The position numbers were made by a program, and so were the translations under genes. A model generated the notes under the pieces. It did no database searches. It was not told where the DNA came from and was given only the letters and a program-made list of their open reading frames with translations. 64,000 nucleotides of DNA, taken from Buchnera aphidicola (Schlechtendalia peitan). GTDB lineage: Bacteria; Pseudomonadota; Gammaproteobacteria; Enterobacterales; Enterobacteriaceae. The stretch lies in NCBI GenBank assembly GCA_039830055.1, contig CP140043.1, positions 434,001-498,000 on the forward strand, given 5' to 3'. Of the stretch, positions 38,690 to 50,293 are shown one piece after another. Positions within the stretch are counted from its first letter, which is position 1. Every line of letters starts with the position of its first letter.

Positions 38690-38728
38690 AAAATTAGAAG
38701 AGAATTAACACTGTTCTTTTCTAATTTT
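38690..38728 (+). terminator. Terminator hairpin of pgk-fbaA
   Basis: A 15-bp stem with one G-U pair (38690-38704 with 38714-38728) and a nine-base loop, 24 bp after the fbaA stop. The 3' arm ends in TTTT. No long T tract follows, so efficiency is uncertain. Confidence 0.65.
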
Positions 38729-38808
38729 ACTGTACATACTAATATCATATAACTATAAAAAACTATAGTGTTAATAAAAAAAATTTAAAATATTCAAAAA
38801 TATAAAAC

Positions 38809-39678
38809 ATGAAAAAAATAAATGTAGTTAGCGATATCAACCATGCAGGAAATTGGTTAATACGAAATCAAGAACTTTTATTAAGTTACATCATTAATCT
38901 GATATCATCTATCGTAATTTTAATAGTAGGATTCTTTATAGCAAAAATATTGTCTAATATTATTAATAAAGTATTAATTACTAGAAATATTGATTTTACG
39001 ATTTCTGGATTTCTAGCTTCATTAGTACGCTATATAGTTATTACATTTGCATTAATAGCCGCACTAGGATGTATCGGAGTTCAAACTACTTCTGTTATAG
39101 CTATACTAGGTGCTGCAGGGATGGCTATTGGATTAGCGCTGCAAGGATCATTATCTAATTTTGCAGCAGGAGTCTTATTAGTAATATTACGTCCACTTCG
39201 CACAGGAGAATACGTTAATTTAGGAAATATATCTGGAACAGTTTTAAATATTCACATATTTTACACAATGCTCAAAACATTAGATGGAAAAATTGTTGTT
39301 GTACCTAATGGAAAAATTATATCTGGAAATATTATTAATTATTCTAGAGAAAAAACTAGAAGAAACGAATTTATAATCAGTGTTGCATATGGTTCTGATA
39401 TTGATTTAGTTATAAAAATATTAAAAAATGTATTAGAGCAAGAAGAAAGAGTATTAAAAGATAAAGACATTATTGTAGGATTGAGTGAATTAGCCCCCTC
39501 TTCTCTAAACTTTATTGTACGCTGTTGGAGTAATACAGATGAACTAAATATAGTATATTGGGATTTAATGGCACAATTTAAAAAAGCGTTAGATTTCAAT
39601 AATATTGCTATTCCTTATCCACAAATTAAAATACATTGTTGTAATAAAAAAATAACTAAAAATAACTTATTTAACTAA
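38809..39678 (+). CDS. mscS: Small-conductance mechanosensitive channel MscS
   Basis: Inner-membrane channel that releases solutes on osmotic down-shock. It has 289 residues (E. coli 286). Two N-terminal transmembrane helices (about residues 24-48 and 63-90) precede the pore helix GAAGMAIGLALQGSLSNFAAGV near residues 102-123. The beta domain follows with LRPLRTGEYVNLG and VPNGKIISGNIINYS. It follows pgk-fbaA, as in E. coli, and ends five bp before recC. Intact. Confidence 0.96.
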   Translation: MKKINVVSDINHAGNWLIRNQELLLSYIINLISSIVILIVGFFIAKILSNIINKVLITRNIDFTISGFLASLVRYIVITFALIAALGCIGVQTTSVIAILGAAGMAIGLALQGSLSNFAAGVLLVILRPLRTGEYVNLGNISGTVLNIHIFYTMLKTLDGKIVVVPNGKIISGNIINYSREKTRRNEFIISVAYGSDIDLVIKILKNVLEQEERVLKDKDIIVGLSELAPSSLNFIVRCWSNTDELNIVYWDLMAQFKKALDFNNIAIPYPQIKIHCCNKKITKNNLFN

Positions 39679-39683
39679 AAATT

Positions 39684-42600
39684 ATGTTTATACTATATAA
39701 ATCTTACAGATTTGATTTACTTTTAAAAAAAGCATGTTCTATTTTTATACAAAATCCATTACATAATCCATTAAATAGTGAAATATTTGTTACCCCAAAC
39801 GCACAAATAGACTACTGGATAAAAATATTCATAGCTAATAAATATTTGATAACCGCAAATATTAACTTTCTTAAATTTAATACATTTGTATGGAAAATAT
39901 TTCAAAATTTTAGTTCCCATAATTACTCTAATTTAGAATTTACAAGATATTATCTGATTTGGAAAATGATGAATTTAAAAAATATCAAACATTTTTCTAA
40001 CTTTATTAGTAAAAGTAATTCAAAAATAAAATTATTCGAAATACTATCATTTTTATCAAAAACATTTGAACAATATCTCATATATAGACCAGATTGGATA
40101 AAAAAATGGCAAGAAAACTCAAAAAAACAAAACAATACACATGCATCAACAAACCAATATGAAGTTTTATGGATAGAACTTATTAAATATATGAATAGTA
40201 AACATCAATCTACATGGAATTTTTCTAATATACTTTTTTATTTAGAAAATAAATTTAAAAAAAAACTAAATATAACCCAATTTCCTCCTAGAATTTTTAT
40301 ATTTGAAAATACTTATTTAACGCCATACCATTTAATAATATTAAAACAAATAAGCCAATTATGTGACATACATTTTTTTTATACAACTCCATACCAATAT
40401 GAGGAACAACTATTATCAAAGTTTAATAAAATTAAAAAATGTAATATTAATTTAACACAAAAAAATGCAGCAGACTTATTAAAAACAACGCGAAAATTTA
40501 AAATATTTATACAAAAAAAAATAAATATACATAATAGCATGAATTATATTGCATCATGGGGAGAATACGGATTAGAAAATACTGTATTACTGAACTTAAT
40601 TCAAAAAAAACAAGTAAACATATTCAATACTAAAGAAACTACTTGTTTATTGCAAAAAATACAAAAAAACATAATACAAAATAATTTTTTGAAAAATAAT
40701 AACATTAACAAAATAAATATACATAACGAAAAAAAATATAAAATTTTTAAAAATGATAAATCTCTTGCAATACATGTATGTTTAACATTGAGACGAGAAA
40801 TAGAAGTACTACACGATAATTTATTAAATATACTCAATACCAATCATGATATATTGTTTCATGACATATTAATAATTAGCAAAAATATTAACATATATAC
40901 TCCATATATTTATTCTATATTTAATAAAATAAATGGTAAAAATTATATTCCATTTTTTATTTTATCTGATACATACCTAGAAAATAAAACAACAATATTT
41001 AAAATTGTTATTGAAATGTTAGATTTACCTAATATTTCTCTTGATAATGAAAAAATTCTTAACTTACTAAGTAATGTATTTATTTTAAAAAAATTTAAAA
41101 TAAAATCAAAAGAAATAATAATTTTACATAAAATAATACAACAATCTTGCATTACATTTGAAGCAGACTCTACTAATGAAACATATGAATCTCATATAAA
41201 TCATGAATATAATAATCTCAGTATTGGGGAAGAAAACATATTTCTTGGACGAGCCATGAATGATATTAATTATATTACATGGAATAAAAACGTTCCATAT
41301 CAATATTTAAGTACAAAGCATTATAAAATTTTTGGAAAATTTGTTACATTTTCAATTTTATTAAAAAAATGGAAAAAAATATTATCTACTGAAAAATCAT
41401 TAAAACATTGGAAAATACTATTTGAACAGTTCTTACAAGACTTTTTTATAAATGATGATTCGGAAAAACAAGAAATAATATTTATTAAAAAACAATGGAA
41501 TAAAATAATTGATCCTGGTATTAGAGAAAATTATAAAGGTAAAATTTCTATAAAAATATTAAAAAATGAATTGTTAAATTATAATTCTCAAAAAATTAAT
41601 ATACATGGTTGCTTTTCCGGAAAAGTCACTTTTTGTAATGGTTTTAAATTAAGAAGTATACCCTTTAAAGTAATTTGTATATTAGGTATGCACGAAAAAT
41701 TTGTTATTCAAAAAACATCAACTAGTAATTTAAGTTTAATGTACCAATACCCGAGAATATGTGATCCACATAGACCAAACAAGTACAAATATCTTTTTTT
41801 AGAAACTTTACTATCTACAAAAAAATTTTTATTAATTAGTTATTATAAAAATTCTGAACACACAAATTCAATACATGAACAATCGTTAATTATTAATCAA
41901 TTATTCTTATATATATCTAAAAATTTTTATATATCTAAAAAATATAATAATAAATGTAAATGTCAAAACATAAATAAGCTATTATTACATATATATTACT
42001 TTCATACTAATGAACTATATTCTACTAAAAATTTTTATCATAACTATAAATTTCACAGTTTTAGCCAAACATGGTTTAAAATTTCTCAATTAACAAGAAC
42101 ATATAAAAATAATTTTGAAAAACCACTCCCAAAAATTCAATATAAACATATTAATATGTTTAATTTAATTTCTTTCTGGAAAAATCCCATTAGATATTTT
42201 TTCAATCAACGACTTCACGTTAAATTAAATCTAATTACAACAAATAATTTATATCAAGAAGATTACTTTATTAAAGCAATTGATCGTTATTGGATAAATG
42301 TTGATATATTAAATTTTTTATTATATCGAAAAAGCATAAAAAAATTATTTTTATATTATAAGTACAAAGGAATCATACCATCAGGAAACATAGGAAAAAT
42401 ATATTGGAACAACCAATTATCTCTAATTACTCCTCTATATGAAAAAATTAATTTACAGAAAAAAAAATTAAGAAATAAAAAATTCTGTATACAAACAGGA
42501 ATACACTTTTTATACGGATTATTAAAAAACATAAATACAACAGGATTATTACGCTGGACACCTTCTATTATAAAAAATACAGATATAATATCTCTATGGT

Positions 42601-43025
42601 TAGAACATTTAGTGTATTGTTGCATATATAATACTGGAGATAGTATTATGTTTGGACTTAAAAATACTAATTTAACCTTTCATAGATTAAAAAAAAATCA
42701 AGCAAGTCATTTGCTAAATAAATATGTTTCTGGATATATAGAAGGAATGACTAAACCTATCTTACTAACAAATACAGGGATAAATTGGATAAATTATATA
42801 TACGATAAAAACAATAAAAATATCTCTACAAAAAAACAACATATTCAAAAAGCAAAAAGTATAATGTTGCAAACATGGGAAGGAAATAACTGGAAAAAAG
42901 GAGAAAAAGATGACTTGTACATAAAAAGAACTATTTCTACTTTGAACGACAAAAATATATTTCAAATATGTGAAACATCTAAAATATGGATGCTTCCTAT
43001 ATTAAAACATATAAAATACAATTAA
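39684..43025 (+). CDS. recC: Exodeoxyribonuclease V subunit RecC
   Basis: Scaffold and Chi-scanning subunit of RecBCD. It has 1113 residues (E. coli 1122). The start MFILYKSYRFDLLLKKA matches E. coli MLRVYHSNRLDVLEAL. NPLNSEIFVTPNAQIDYWI near residue 26 and GKVTFCNGFKLRSIPFKVICILGM near residue 648 are recognisable family blocks. The rest is highly Lys/Asn-biased. An in-frame A9 run is at 40513-40521. It is the first gene of recC-recB-recD. The ptrA gene between recC and recB in E. coli is missing. Confidence 0.95.
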   Translation: MFILYKSYRFDLLLKKACSIFIQNPLHNPLNSEIFVTPNAQIDYWIKIFIANKYLITANINFLKFNTFVWKIFQNFSSHNYSNLEFTRYYLIWKMMNLKNIKHFSNFISKSNSKIKLFEILSFLSKTFEQYLIYRPDWIKKWQENSKKQNNTHASTNQYEVLWIELIKYMNSKHQSTWNFSNILFYLENKFKKKLNITQFPPRIFIFENTYLTPYHLIILKQISQLCDIHFFYTTPYQYEEQLLSKFNKIKKCNINLTQKNAADLLKTTRKFKIFIQKKINIHNSMNYIASWGEYGLENTVLLNLIQKKQVNIFNTKETTCLLQKIQKNIIQNNFLKNNNINKINIHNEKKYKIFKNDKSLAIHVCLTLRREIEVLHDNLLNILNTNHDILFHDILIISKNINIYTPYIYSIFNKINGKNYIPFFILSDTYLENKTTIFKIVIEMLDLPNISLDNEKILNLLSNVFILKKFKIKSKEIIILHKIIQQSCITFEADSTNETYESHINHEYNNLSIGEENIFLGRAMNDINYITWNKNVPYQYLSTKHYKIFGKFVTFSILLKKWKKILSTEKSLKHWKILFEQFLQDFFINDDSEKQEIIFIKKQWNKIIDPGIRENYKGKISIKILKNELLNYNSQKINIHGCFSGKVTFCNGFKLRSIPFKVICILGMHEKFVIQKTSTSNLSLMYQYPRICDPHRPNKYKYLFLETLLSTKKFLLISYYKNSEHTNSIHEQSLIINQLFLYISKNFYISKKYNNKCKCQNINKLLLHIYYFHTNELYSTKNFYHNYKFHSFSQTWFKISQLTRTYKNNFEKPLPKIQYKHINMFNLISFWKNPIRYFFNQRLHVKLNLITTNNLYQEDYFIKAIDRYWINVDILNFLLYRKSIKKLFLYYKYKGIIPSGNIGKIYWNNQLSLITPLYEKINLQKKKLRNKKFCIQTGIHFLYGLLKNINTTGLLRWTPSIIKNTDIISLWLEHLVYCCIYNTGDSIMFGLKNTNLTFHRLKKNQASHLLNKYVSGYIEGMTKPILLTNTGINWINYIYDKNNKNISTKKQHIQKAKSIMLQTWEGNNWKKGEKDDLYIKRTISTLNDKNIFQICETSKIWMLPILKHIKYN

Positions 43026-43076
43026 CCTAACATAATAAATATAAAAAAATATACATTAATTTAAAATGTAAAACAT

Positions 43077-46000
43077 ATGAAACAAACAAAATCTATATCT
43101 ATTTCACATATAATTAATTTACCACTATCCGGAAAAATATTAATTGAAGCATCAGCAGGGACAGGAAAAACGTTTTCTTTAGTTGTTTTATATTTAAAGT
43201 TACTATTAGGTATTGGAAAAAATGATGTTATTCAAAAACAATTCTTAGTACGAGAAATTTTAGTAGTAACGTTTACGAGAAACGCAAAAAAAGAACTCAA
43301 ACATAGAATACAAAAATATATTCATGATTTCAAAATAGATTGCATTAAAAAAAATACAAATTGCATATTGCATGATTTATTTAAAAAAATAAAAAATTTA
43401 AATGAAGCCATTTATTTATTATCTCAAGCAGAAAATTCGACAAATAACTTAGAAATTTATACTATACATGAATTTTGTTATAAATCACTTAACATAAATA
43501 AATTTTGTTCTAATATACTTTTTCAAAAAACATTAATTAAAAATAAACATAATTTATATCTAAAATCTAGCAATATGTTTTGGAATAAATATTTTTCTTT
43601 CTTACCAAAAAATATTTCTAATATTATTCTGCAATATTTTCGAAATCCAAGTACTCTATTAAATAAAATTTTACCCATTTTATCAAATTATGATCTTTTA
43701 AAACAATTGCATATAAAAAAAACATCAAATACTATTTCCTATTACAACGAACTAATCAAAAAAATTAAATTTTTTAAAAAACAATGGATACACTTTCATA
43801 AAAATATTTTTACTATAATTGAAAAATCTACAGTAAATAAACACATTTATACTAAATCAAATTTAATAAGATGGATTCATACTATCACAACATGGTCTTT
43901 AGAAAATACAAATAATTTAAATATACCTAAAGAATTAAAATATTTTCAAAAAAAATATTTAGTTGAAAAAAATATTACTGAAAACATCTCTAAGAATAAA
44001 ATATTTGAAATTACTGAAATATTTTTAAAAACAAATTTTACATTAAAAACTATATTTTTTATGGAAGCTACTTTAAACATAAGAAAAATTTTTATTCAAC
44101 AAAAAAAAAGATTAGGACTATTTGAATTTGATGACTTAATTCAATTCCTGTATTCTGTTTTAAATAAAAAAAATGAAAATATATCAAACATAATCAAAAC
44201 TCAATATCCAGTATTACTTATTGATGAATTTCAAGATACTAATTACAAACAATATGAAATATTTAATAAAATTTATAAATCAAAAAAACACCTATTTGTT
44301 TTAATGAGTGATCCAAAACAAGCTATATATAGTTTTAGAGGCGCAGACATTGCATCTTATGTTAAAGCAAAAAGAAACATCAAAAGATGTTATCAACTCG
44401 ATACTAATTGGAGATCATCTAAAGAAATGGTAGATAATATAAATTTTTTATTTCTAAGAATCAAAAATGTTTTTCTACTACATAATATTTGTTTTACTCC
44501 AGTCAAATCAATTTATAAAGAAAATTGTATAAAATTTAAAATAAATGGAATACTTCAACCAGCTCTCAGATTTCTGATAAACAAAGATAAAGAAATAAAA
44601 ATAAATGATTATAAAAAATGGATCTCTAAAAGTTGTGCTAATTACATTGCATTTTGGATTAGCGAAGGAAAAAAAAGAAACGCCGTTATCGAACACAATA
44701 AAAACACTAGATTTGTATCCGAAAAAGATATTTGTATATTAGTCAATAATAAAAAAGAAGCTGCTATCATAAAAGAAGCTTTGCAAGAGGTAAATATTTC
44801 AACAACTTACCTATCTCAAAGAGATAGTGTATTTCATAGCATAGAAGCACTAGAATTATTATGGATTCTTAAATCTATTTTAAATCCTAAAAATGAATTC
44901 ATGTTAAAAAGAGCTATTTCGACGAAGATTATATCTATGACAAGTCAAAATATCGATAGTCTTGAAAAAAAATATTCATTGTGGTCTAGTTTAATCAAAA
45001 AATTTTTCGAATATTTAACTATTTGGAAAAAATTTGGAATAACACAAGTCATTTATAAAATAATAACAAATTACAAAACAGGAAACGTACACAATAATTT
45101 CGAAACAAATATTCCTGATATTAATAACATATTGCATATTACAGAATTATTAGAAAAAAAATCTTATGAAGTAAGAAAAAAACATATTTTAATACTATGG
45201 TTAGAAAAAAAAATAGCACAAAAGAATGACATTACTCATACAGAGTATGAACGATTTAAAAATTATCAAAATCACATAGAAATCGTAACAATTCATAAAT
45301 CTAAGGGACTTGAATATCCAATAACTTGTATTCCATTTTTTACAACTCATTATGATTCTCATAATTCTTTTAATATTTTTAATGATACTATATCAAAAAC
45401 TAAAAACTCTAAAAAAATATTATCAGAAAATATGCGACTTTTATACGTAGCATTAACTCGAGCAATTGTTCACTGTTTTATAGGTATTGCATGTGTTCAA
45501 ATTAAAAAGACAATAAATAAACATAACTATTCAAACTTACATAAAAATGCTTTAGGATATATTATACAACTAAAAAAAAACTCAATTTTGAACAATTGCA
45601 TAAAATACTGTTAAAAATTAGTTGTAATAAAGCAATAGAAACTACTTTCGAAGTACCAACTATTGTAATAAATAATATAAATAATATTAAAAAAAATATA
45701 CATTTAAAAAATCAAATACTCAAAAGAACATTACAACACGATTTTATAACAACTAGTTTTTCAAATTTATGTCGAAATTATAATATACCAAAAAAAATAT
45801 ATAATATTAATGTTAATAATAATAAATGTCAACAATCTGATAAAATTGTTCAATTAACACCACATACTTTTCCAAAAGGAAAAGAATTTGGAATATTTAT
45901 TCACAACATTTTAAAAAATATTAACTTTCATAAAGATGTTAGTCTTACTTGGATATCTAAACAACTACTAAAAAACAACTTTGATTTAACGTGGTCTACA

Positions 46001-46570
46001 GAACTTAGAACATGGATACAAAGAATATTAAATACACCATTAAATGATTCTACTCTCATTCTTTCTCAATTATCTAAAAATAACTATATAAAAGAACTAG
46101 AATTTTTTTTTCCGATAAAAAAACAAATAACAGATACACAACTGTATGAAGTTTTAAAGATATATCATAAATCTTTAAATTCGACTTCTAAAATACACTT
46201 TAATCCTATACAAGGAATGTTTACAGGATCAATAGATTTAATATTCAAATGGAATCACAAATATTACTTGTTAGATTACAAATCAAATTGGTTAGGTTAT
46301 TTTAATTGTGATTATGCACCAGAAAAAATAAAAAAAGTAATAATAAAACATCATTACGATTTACAGTGCCAATTATATAGCATTGCTTTACATAGATATT
46401 TACAACAACGAATTAAAGATTATTCTTTTACAAAATATTTTGGTGGAATATATATTATGTTTGTGAGAGCTATAGATAATAGTAATTTGAATAAAGGAGT
46501 ATTATTTACATTACCCAACTTAGAAATTATAAACAATGTTAACAATCTATTTTTTAACAAAATCGTGTAA
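43077..46570 (+). CDS. recB: RecB helicase-nuclease, frameshifted at an A9 tract
   Basis: Helicase/nuclease subunit of exonuclease V. The 0 frame gives 845 residues with all SF1 helicase motifs: Walker A EASAGTGKTFSL near residue 24, LLIDEFQDTN near 381, SDPKQAIYSFRGAD near 418, TIHKSKGLEYP near 738 and LLYVALTRA near 788. At a run of nine A (45572-45580) the frame shifts and stops at 45612. One extra A joins it to the C-terminal nuclease domain, with GMFTGSIDLIFKW, YYLLDYKSNWLG (catalytic Asp and Lys) and YDLQCQLYSIALHRYL. The restored length is 1164 residues (E. coli 1180). Without slippage a nuclease-less helicase would be made. Confidence 0.93.
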
Positions 46571-46576
46571 AAACAT

Positions 46577-48415
46577 ATGAATATTGTCTCTTTATTAAAA
46601 CAAGCTATCGATAAGAAATTGATTAATTTATTAGACTTTTTATTTGCTCTTACAATTGCAAAGAATCAATCACCAAAAATTATATTATTATCTGTCTGCA
46701 TGCATTATTTTATTAGTATCGGAAATACTTGTCTTCCAATTCTATGCTTAAAAAATAAAACTGTATTTGATGAAAAAGATAACAAAAAATTCATAGCAAA
46801 AATATGGAAAATAACCAATCTATCAAAACACTTAAAATCAGAACTATTAACTAATAAAATTATTAGTAATGGATCTCATCCTACTCCTTTTATTATTTTA
46901 AATCAAAAAATATATTTCTATAAAACATGGCTTGCAGAAAGAAAAATTTTCAAATTTATATCACAACCAAATAAATTTAAAAAAAATTTAATTTATATTA
47001 AAAAAAACATAGCTACCTTACTGCATGAAAATACAGAAGATTTACAAAAAATTGCAATTATTCTGTCAATTATCAATAGAATAACATTTATCATGGGGGG
47101 GCCGGGCACAGGGAAAACTACAATAGCATCAAAAATATTAATAGCTACAGCGCTTACATTTAGAAAAAAAATAAAAATTCAATTAACAGCACCAACTGGA
47201 AAAGCTTCGCATCATTTAACTAATTCTATTAAAAAATCTATGCTAAAGCTATCTCATTTATATAAAAAAAAACATATATGCATAAAACCAGCAATTACCT
47301 TACATCGTTTATTAAATATTAACACTGCAAAAAACAAGCATTTCGTAAATACTAAATTACCTCTAGATATAGATTTGTTAATAATAGACGAATCGTCTAT
47401 GATTGATATCTTTATAATGGAAGAACTAATTAAAAACATATCAAAACATACTAAAATTATATTTCTAGGTGATCATAATCAATTACCTTCAATAAAATGC
47501 GGACATATTTTAAAAGATGTATATAGCTACTATAAATCAGGATATAGTAAAAAAACAATAGAATTAATTAACCAATTCGATATTTTTAATTTAAAAGAAA
47601 TTAAACATTATAAATTTTCTAATATAAATGATAAAATATGTATTTTAAAAAAAAATTATCGCTGTGATATTAAATCTAACATTTCTAAAATATCGATTCA
47701 AATTAAGAAAAATACATTTAATAATTTTAAAAAATTATTTCTAAATAATTATCATGACATTAATTTTTTTTCTTTAAAGACTATTAAAGATTACAAAATA
47801 ATGATTTCTAATTTAACTAAAAATTATATAAATTATTGGAAAAATTTGAAAGAAATCCAAACTCCTTTAAACGCAATCTCATACTTTAATAATTTCAGAT
47901 TAATGTGTGTATTAAAAAGTGGTCCATTTGGAGTTAAAGGGATAAATGCAGCATTAGAATATGAAATGAAAAAATTAGGGCTAATAAATATAAATATCAT
48001 TGATGGAAAATCAATATATTTTGGACAACCTATATTAATTTTAAAGAATAGCTATACAATAAAATTATTTAACGGGGATATAGGAGTAATTATGTATGAT
48101 AAAAACAAAAATCTTAAAGCATTTTTTTATAATTACAAAAAATTGATAAGATCTATACCAATCAATTTATTGCCAGAATTTCAAACTAATTGGATCACAA
48201 CAGTACACAAATCTCAAGGATCTGAATTTAATCACTCAACTCTAATATTACCTAATTCTTATTCTAGTATTCTAACTAAGGAACTAATTTATACTGCTAT
48301 TACACGATCACAGGATAAACTCACTATATACAGTGACAAAAATATATTTATAAAATCTATAAAAAATGAAACGAGAAGGCATAGCGGTTTATCGATAGAT
48401 GATTGTTCATATTAA
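46577..48415 (+). CDS. recD: Exodeoxyribonuclease V subunit RecD
   Basis: 5'-3' helicase subunit of RecBCD. It has 612 residues (E. coli 608). Walker A is FIMGGPGTGKTTIASK near residue 172, partly encoded by a G7 run at 47095-47101. Further motifs are LLIIDESSMID near residue 268, FLGDHNQLPSIKCG near residue 298, WITTVHKSQGSEFNH near residue 541, and YTAITRSQDKL near residue 574. It starts six bases after the recB stop. It is closed by a stem-loop before the convergent tRNA-fMet gene. Intact. Confidence 0.97.
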   Translation: MNIVSLLKQAIDKKLINLLDFLFALTIAKNQSPKIILLSVCMHYFISIGNTCLPILCLKNKTVFDEKDNKKFIAKIWKITNLSKHLKSELLTNKIISNGSHPTPFIILNQKIYFYKTWLAERKIFKFISQPNKFKKNLIYIKKNIATLLHENTEDLQKIAIILSIINRITFIMGGPGTGKTTIASKILIATALTFRKKIKIQLTAPTGKASHHLTNSIKKSMLKLSHLYKKKHICIKPAITLHRLLNINTAKNKHFVNTKLPLDIDLLIIDESSMIDIFIMEELIKNISKHTKIIFLGDHNQLPSIKCGHILKDVYSYYKSGYSKKTIELINQFDIFNLKEIKHYKFSNINDKICILKKNYRCDIKSNISKISIQIKKNTFNNFKKLFLNNYHDINFFSLKTIKDYKIMISNLTKNYINYWKNLKEIQTPLNAISYFNNFRLMCVLKSGPFGVKGINAALEYEMKKLGLININIIDGKSIYFGQPILILKNSYTIKLFNGDIGVIMYDKNKNLKAFFYNYKKLIRSIPINLLPEFQTNWITTVHKSQGSEFNHSTLILPNSYSSILTKELIYTAITRSQDKLTIYSDKNIFIKSIKNETRRHSGLSIDDCSY

Positions 48416-48418
48416 TTA

Positions 48419-48452
48419 AGCGTTAAAAATAATTAATAACTAATTTAACGCT
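48419..48452. terminator. Stem-loop between recD and tRNA-fMet
   Basis: A nine-bp perfect stem (AGCGTTAAA at 48419-48427 with TTTAACGCT at 48444-48452) and a 16-base loop. It lies three bases after the recD stop and 11 bases beyond the 3' end of the opposing tRNA gene, so it could serve both directions. U tracts are weak. Confidence 0.55.
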
Positions 48453-48463
48453 AAATAAACTAG

Positions 48464-48540
<77 letters not shown>

Positions 48541-48554
48541 TTCTTATATTTAAA

Positions 48555-48582
48555 ACTATACTCCATTATAATAAAGATGCAA
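48555..48582 (-). promoter_or_regulatory. Probable promoter of tRNA-fMet
   Basis: On the minus strand TTGCAT (48582-48577), a 16-bp spacer and TATAGT (48560-48555) lie 14 bp before the tRNA 5' end. A TATAAT (48570-48565) inside the spacer is an alternative -10 box with a weaker -35. Confidence 0.45.
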
Positions 48583-48613
48583 CCTTTTTTTACAAAAAAT
48601 TAATTTTAAGAAT

Positions 48614-49684
48614 ATGAAAACTAAAATTATTATAATATTAACGTTAACAATATTGAGTTTATGCTCATTTAAAAGCAATTATTCTATAGATAACTATTCT
48701 GTATCTATTAAAAAATCAAACAAAAGAGTACTCACTAAAAACCTTAATATTGATATTACTCAAACAGTTTCTAACGCAAAAGATGTACTGATACAACTAG
48801 AAAAAATTAAAACATTTTCTCCTAAATTATATATAAAAAATATAAAACTTTATAAATCTATTAAAAATTGGTTAAAATCTAACGGAGATATTACAAAATT
48901 GGAATCATTTGGAATACATCTATATAAATTTAAAAAATTAAATAATTATGGTAACATAAAAATTACAAGTTATTATACACCAATTATACATGCTAGAAAA
49001 ACACCAAGTAAAAAATTTTGTTATCCTATTTATAGAATACCTGAATATTTAAAAAAAATTAAACGTTTACCAAATAGAAAAGATATTTATAATGGAATAT
49101 TACAAAAAAAATATATCTTAGCATATAGCAACTCACTTATAGACAATTTTATAATGGATGTTCAAGGTAGTGGAATTATTAATTATGGTTCCAACCAACC
49201 CTTAGTTTTATTCAAATATTCAGGAGAAAATGGTTGGCCTTACACAAGTATTGGAAAAATTCTAGTTGATAAAGGAGATATTAAAAAAGAAGACATGTCT
49301 ATAAAAACTATAATAAATTGGTGTAAAAAACACACGCAAATAGAAATCAAGAAATTATTGGAAAATAATAATTCATTTGTATTTTTTAAACCAACAAAAA
49401 ATATATTAATCTGTGGTTCTAGTTCTGTTCCTTTAGTTGCTAGGACTTCTATAGCAACAGATCAAAAAATAATAAAATTAGGTGATGTTATTCTTGCTAA
49501 AATCCCAATTTTAAATAAATTTGGAAAATTTTATAACTTATATGAAACAAGACTTTTAATAGCATTAGACGTGGGTGGATCAATTAAAGGGCAAAAGCTA
49601 GATCTTTATCAAGGAATAGGAAATCATGCCGGAATTACGGCAGGATTCTATAATCATTATGGATATGTATGGAATTTACAATAG
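48614..49684 (+). CDS. mltA: Membrane-bound lytic transglycosylase A
   Basis: Cleaves peptidoglycan glycan strands to 1,6-anhydromuropeptides. It has 356 residues (E. coli 365). A hydrophobic signal at residues 2-16 is followed by Cys17 in LSLC, a poor lipobox because Leu precedes the Cys, so lipid anchoring is uncertain. The family core is clear: NYGNIKITSYYTPIIHAR near residue 115, AYSNSLIDNFIMDVQGSG near residue 175, and the catalytic Asp in LIALDVGGSIKGQ near residue 318. The neighbouring tRNA-fMet and recD match E. coli synteny. Confidence 0.96.
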   Translation: MKTKIIIILTLTILSLCSFKSNYSIDNYSVSIKKSNKRVLTKNLNIDITQTVSNAKDVLIQLEKIKTFSPKLYIKNIKLYKSIKNWLKSNGDITKLESFGIHLYKFKKLNNYGNIKITSYYTPIIHARKTPSKKFCYPIYRIPEYLKKIKRLPNRKDIYNGILQKKYILAYSNSLIDNFIMDVQGSGIINYGSNQPLVLFKYSGENGWPYTSIGKILVDKGDIKKEDMSIKTIINWCKKHTQIEIKKLLENNNSFVFFKPTKNILICGSSSVPLVARTSIATDQKIIKLGDVILAKIPILNKFGKFYNLYETRLLIALDVGGSIKGQKLDLYQGIGNHAGITAGFYNHYGYVWNLQ

Positions 49685-49739
49685 AATTTTTAAACAATTA
49701 ATAATTATATAACCATATAACTAATGTGTGTCATTAAAC

Positions 49740-50213
49740 ATGAAAACAATTGAAAACTCGGTGTTAGCACAAACTGAAAAAATTGCTATAATAATTAGCA
49801 AATTTAATTACTTTATTAATCAAAATTTATTAAATGGAGCATTAGATACTCTTCAGAGAATTGGACAAGTACAATCTAAAAATATAACTATCATTCATGT
49901 TCCAGGAACTTTTGAAATACCAATCATTGCAGATATTATAGCTAAAAAAAAAAAATATAGTGCTATAATAGCATTAGGTACAATTATTAAAGGAAAAACT
50001 GCTCATTTTTCCCTTTTATCACAAGAAGTTAGTACAAAAATTTCTACTATTAGTATTAAATACACAATTCCAATTTCCTTCGGAATTATTGTAGCTAATA
50101 ATATTCAACAAGCTATCGAACGTTCAGGAACAAAAATGGGAAATAAAGGTTCAGAATCAGCTCTAGCAACATTGGAAATGATTAATATTATTAATATGAT
50201 TCAAAAAAACTAA
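49740..50213 (+). CDS. ribE: 6,7-dimethyl-8-ribityllumazine synthase
   Basis: Penultimate step of riboflavin synthesis, also named RibH. From the ATG at 49740 it has 157 residues (E. coli 156). The GTG at 49728 is in frame but adds residues not found in the family. ISKFNYFINQNLLNGALD (residues 19-36), VPGTFEIPIIA near residue 53, IALGTIIKGKTAHFSLL with the catalytic His near residue 85, and AIERSGTKMGNKGSESALATLEM are all diagnostic. It lies upstream of thiL and ribD. Intact. Confidence 0.96.
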   Translation: MKTIENSVLAQTEKIAIIISKFNYFINQNLLNGALDTLQRIGQVQSKNITIIHVPGTFEIPIIADIIAKKKKYSAIIALGTIIKGKTAHFSLLSQEVSTKISTISIKYTIPISFGIIVANNIQQAIERSGTKMGNKGSESALATLEMINIINMIQKN

Positions 50214-50293
50214 ATTATAACTTTGTATAACTCAAGCATCTTAAAAATATATTGTTATCATAATAATTAAATAAAGTTTCCAATAAAATTTAT

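Noticed and set aside
45596..46570. A separate 324-residue gene starting at TTG inside the end of recB
   Set aside because: It has no ribosome-binding site, overlaps recB and is the contiguous C-terminal nuclease domain of RecB. It is better read as the frameshifted 3' part of recB.
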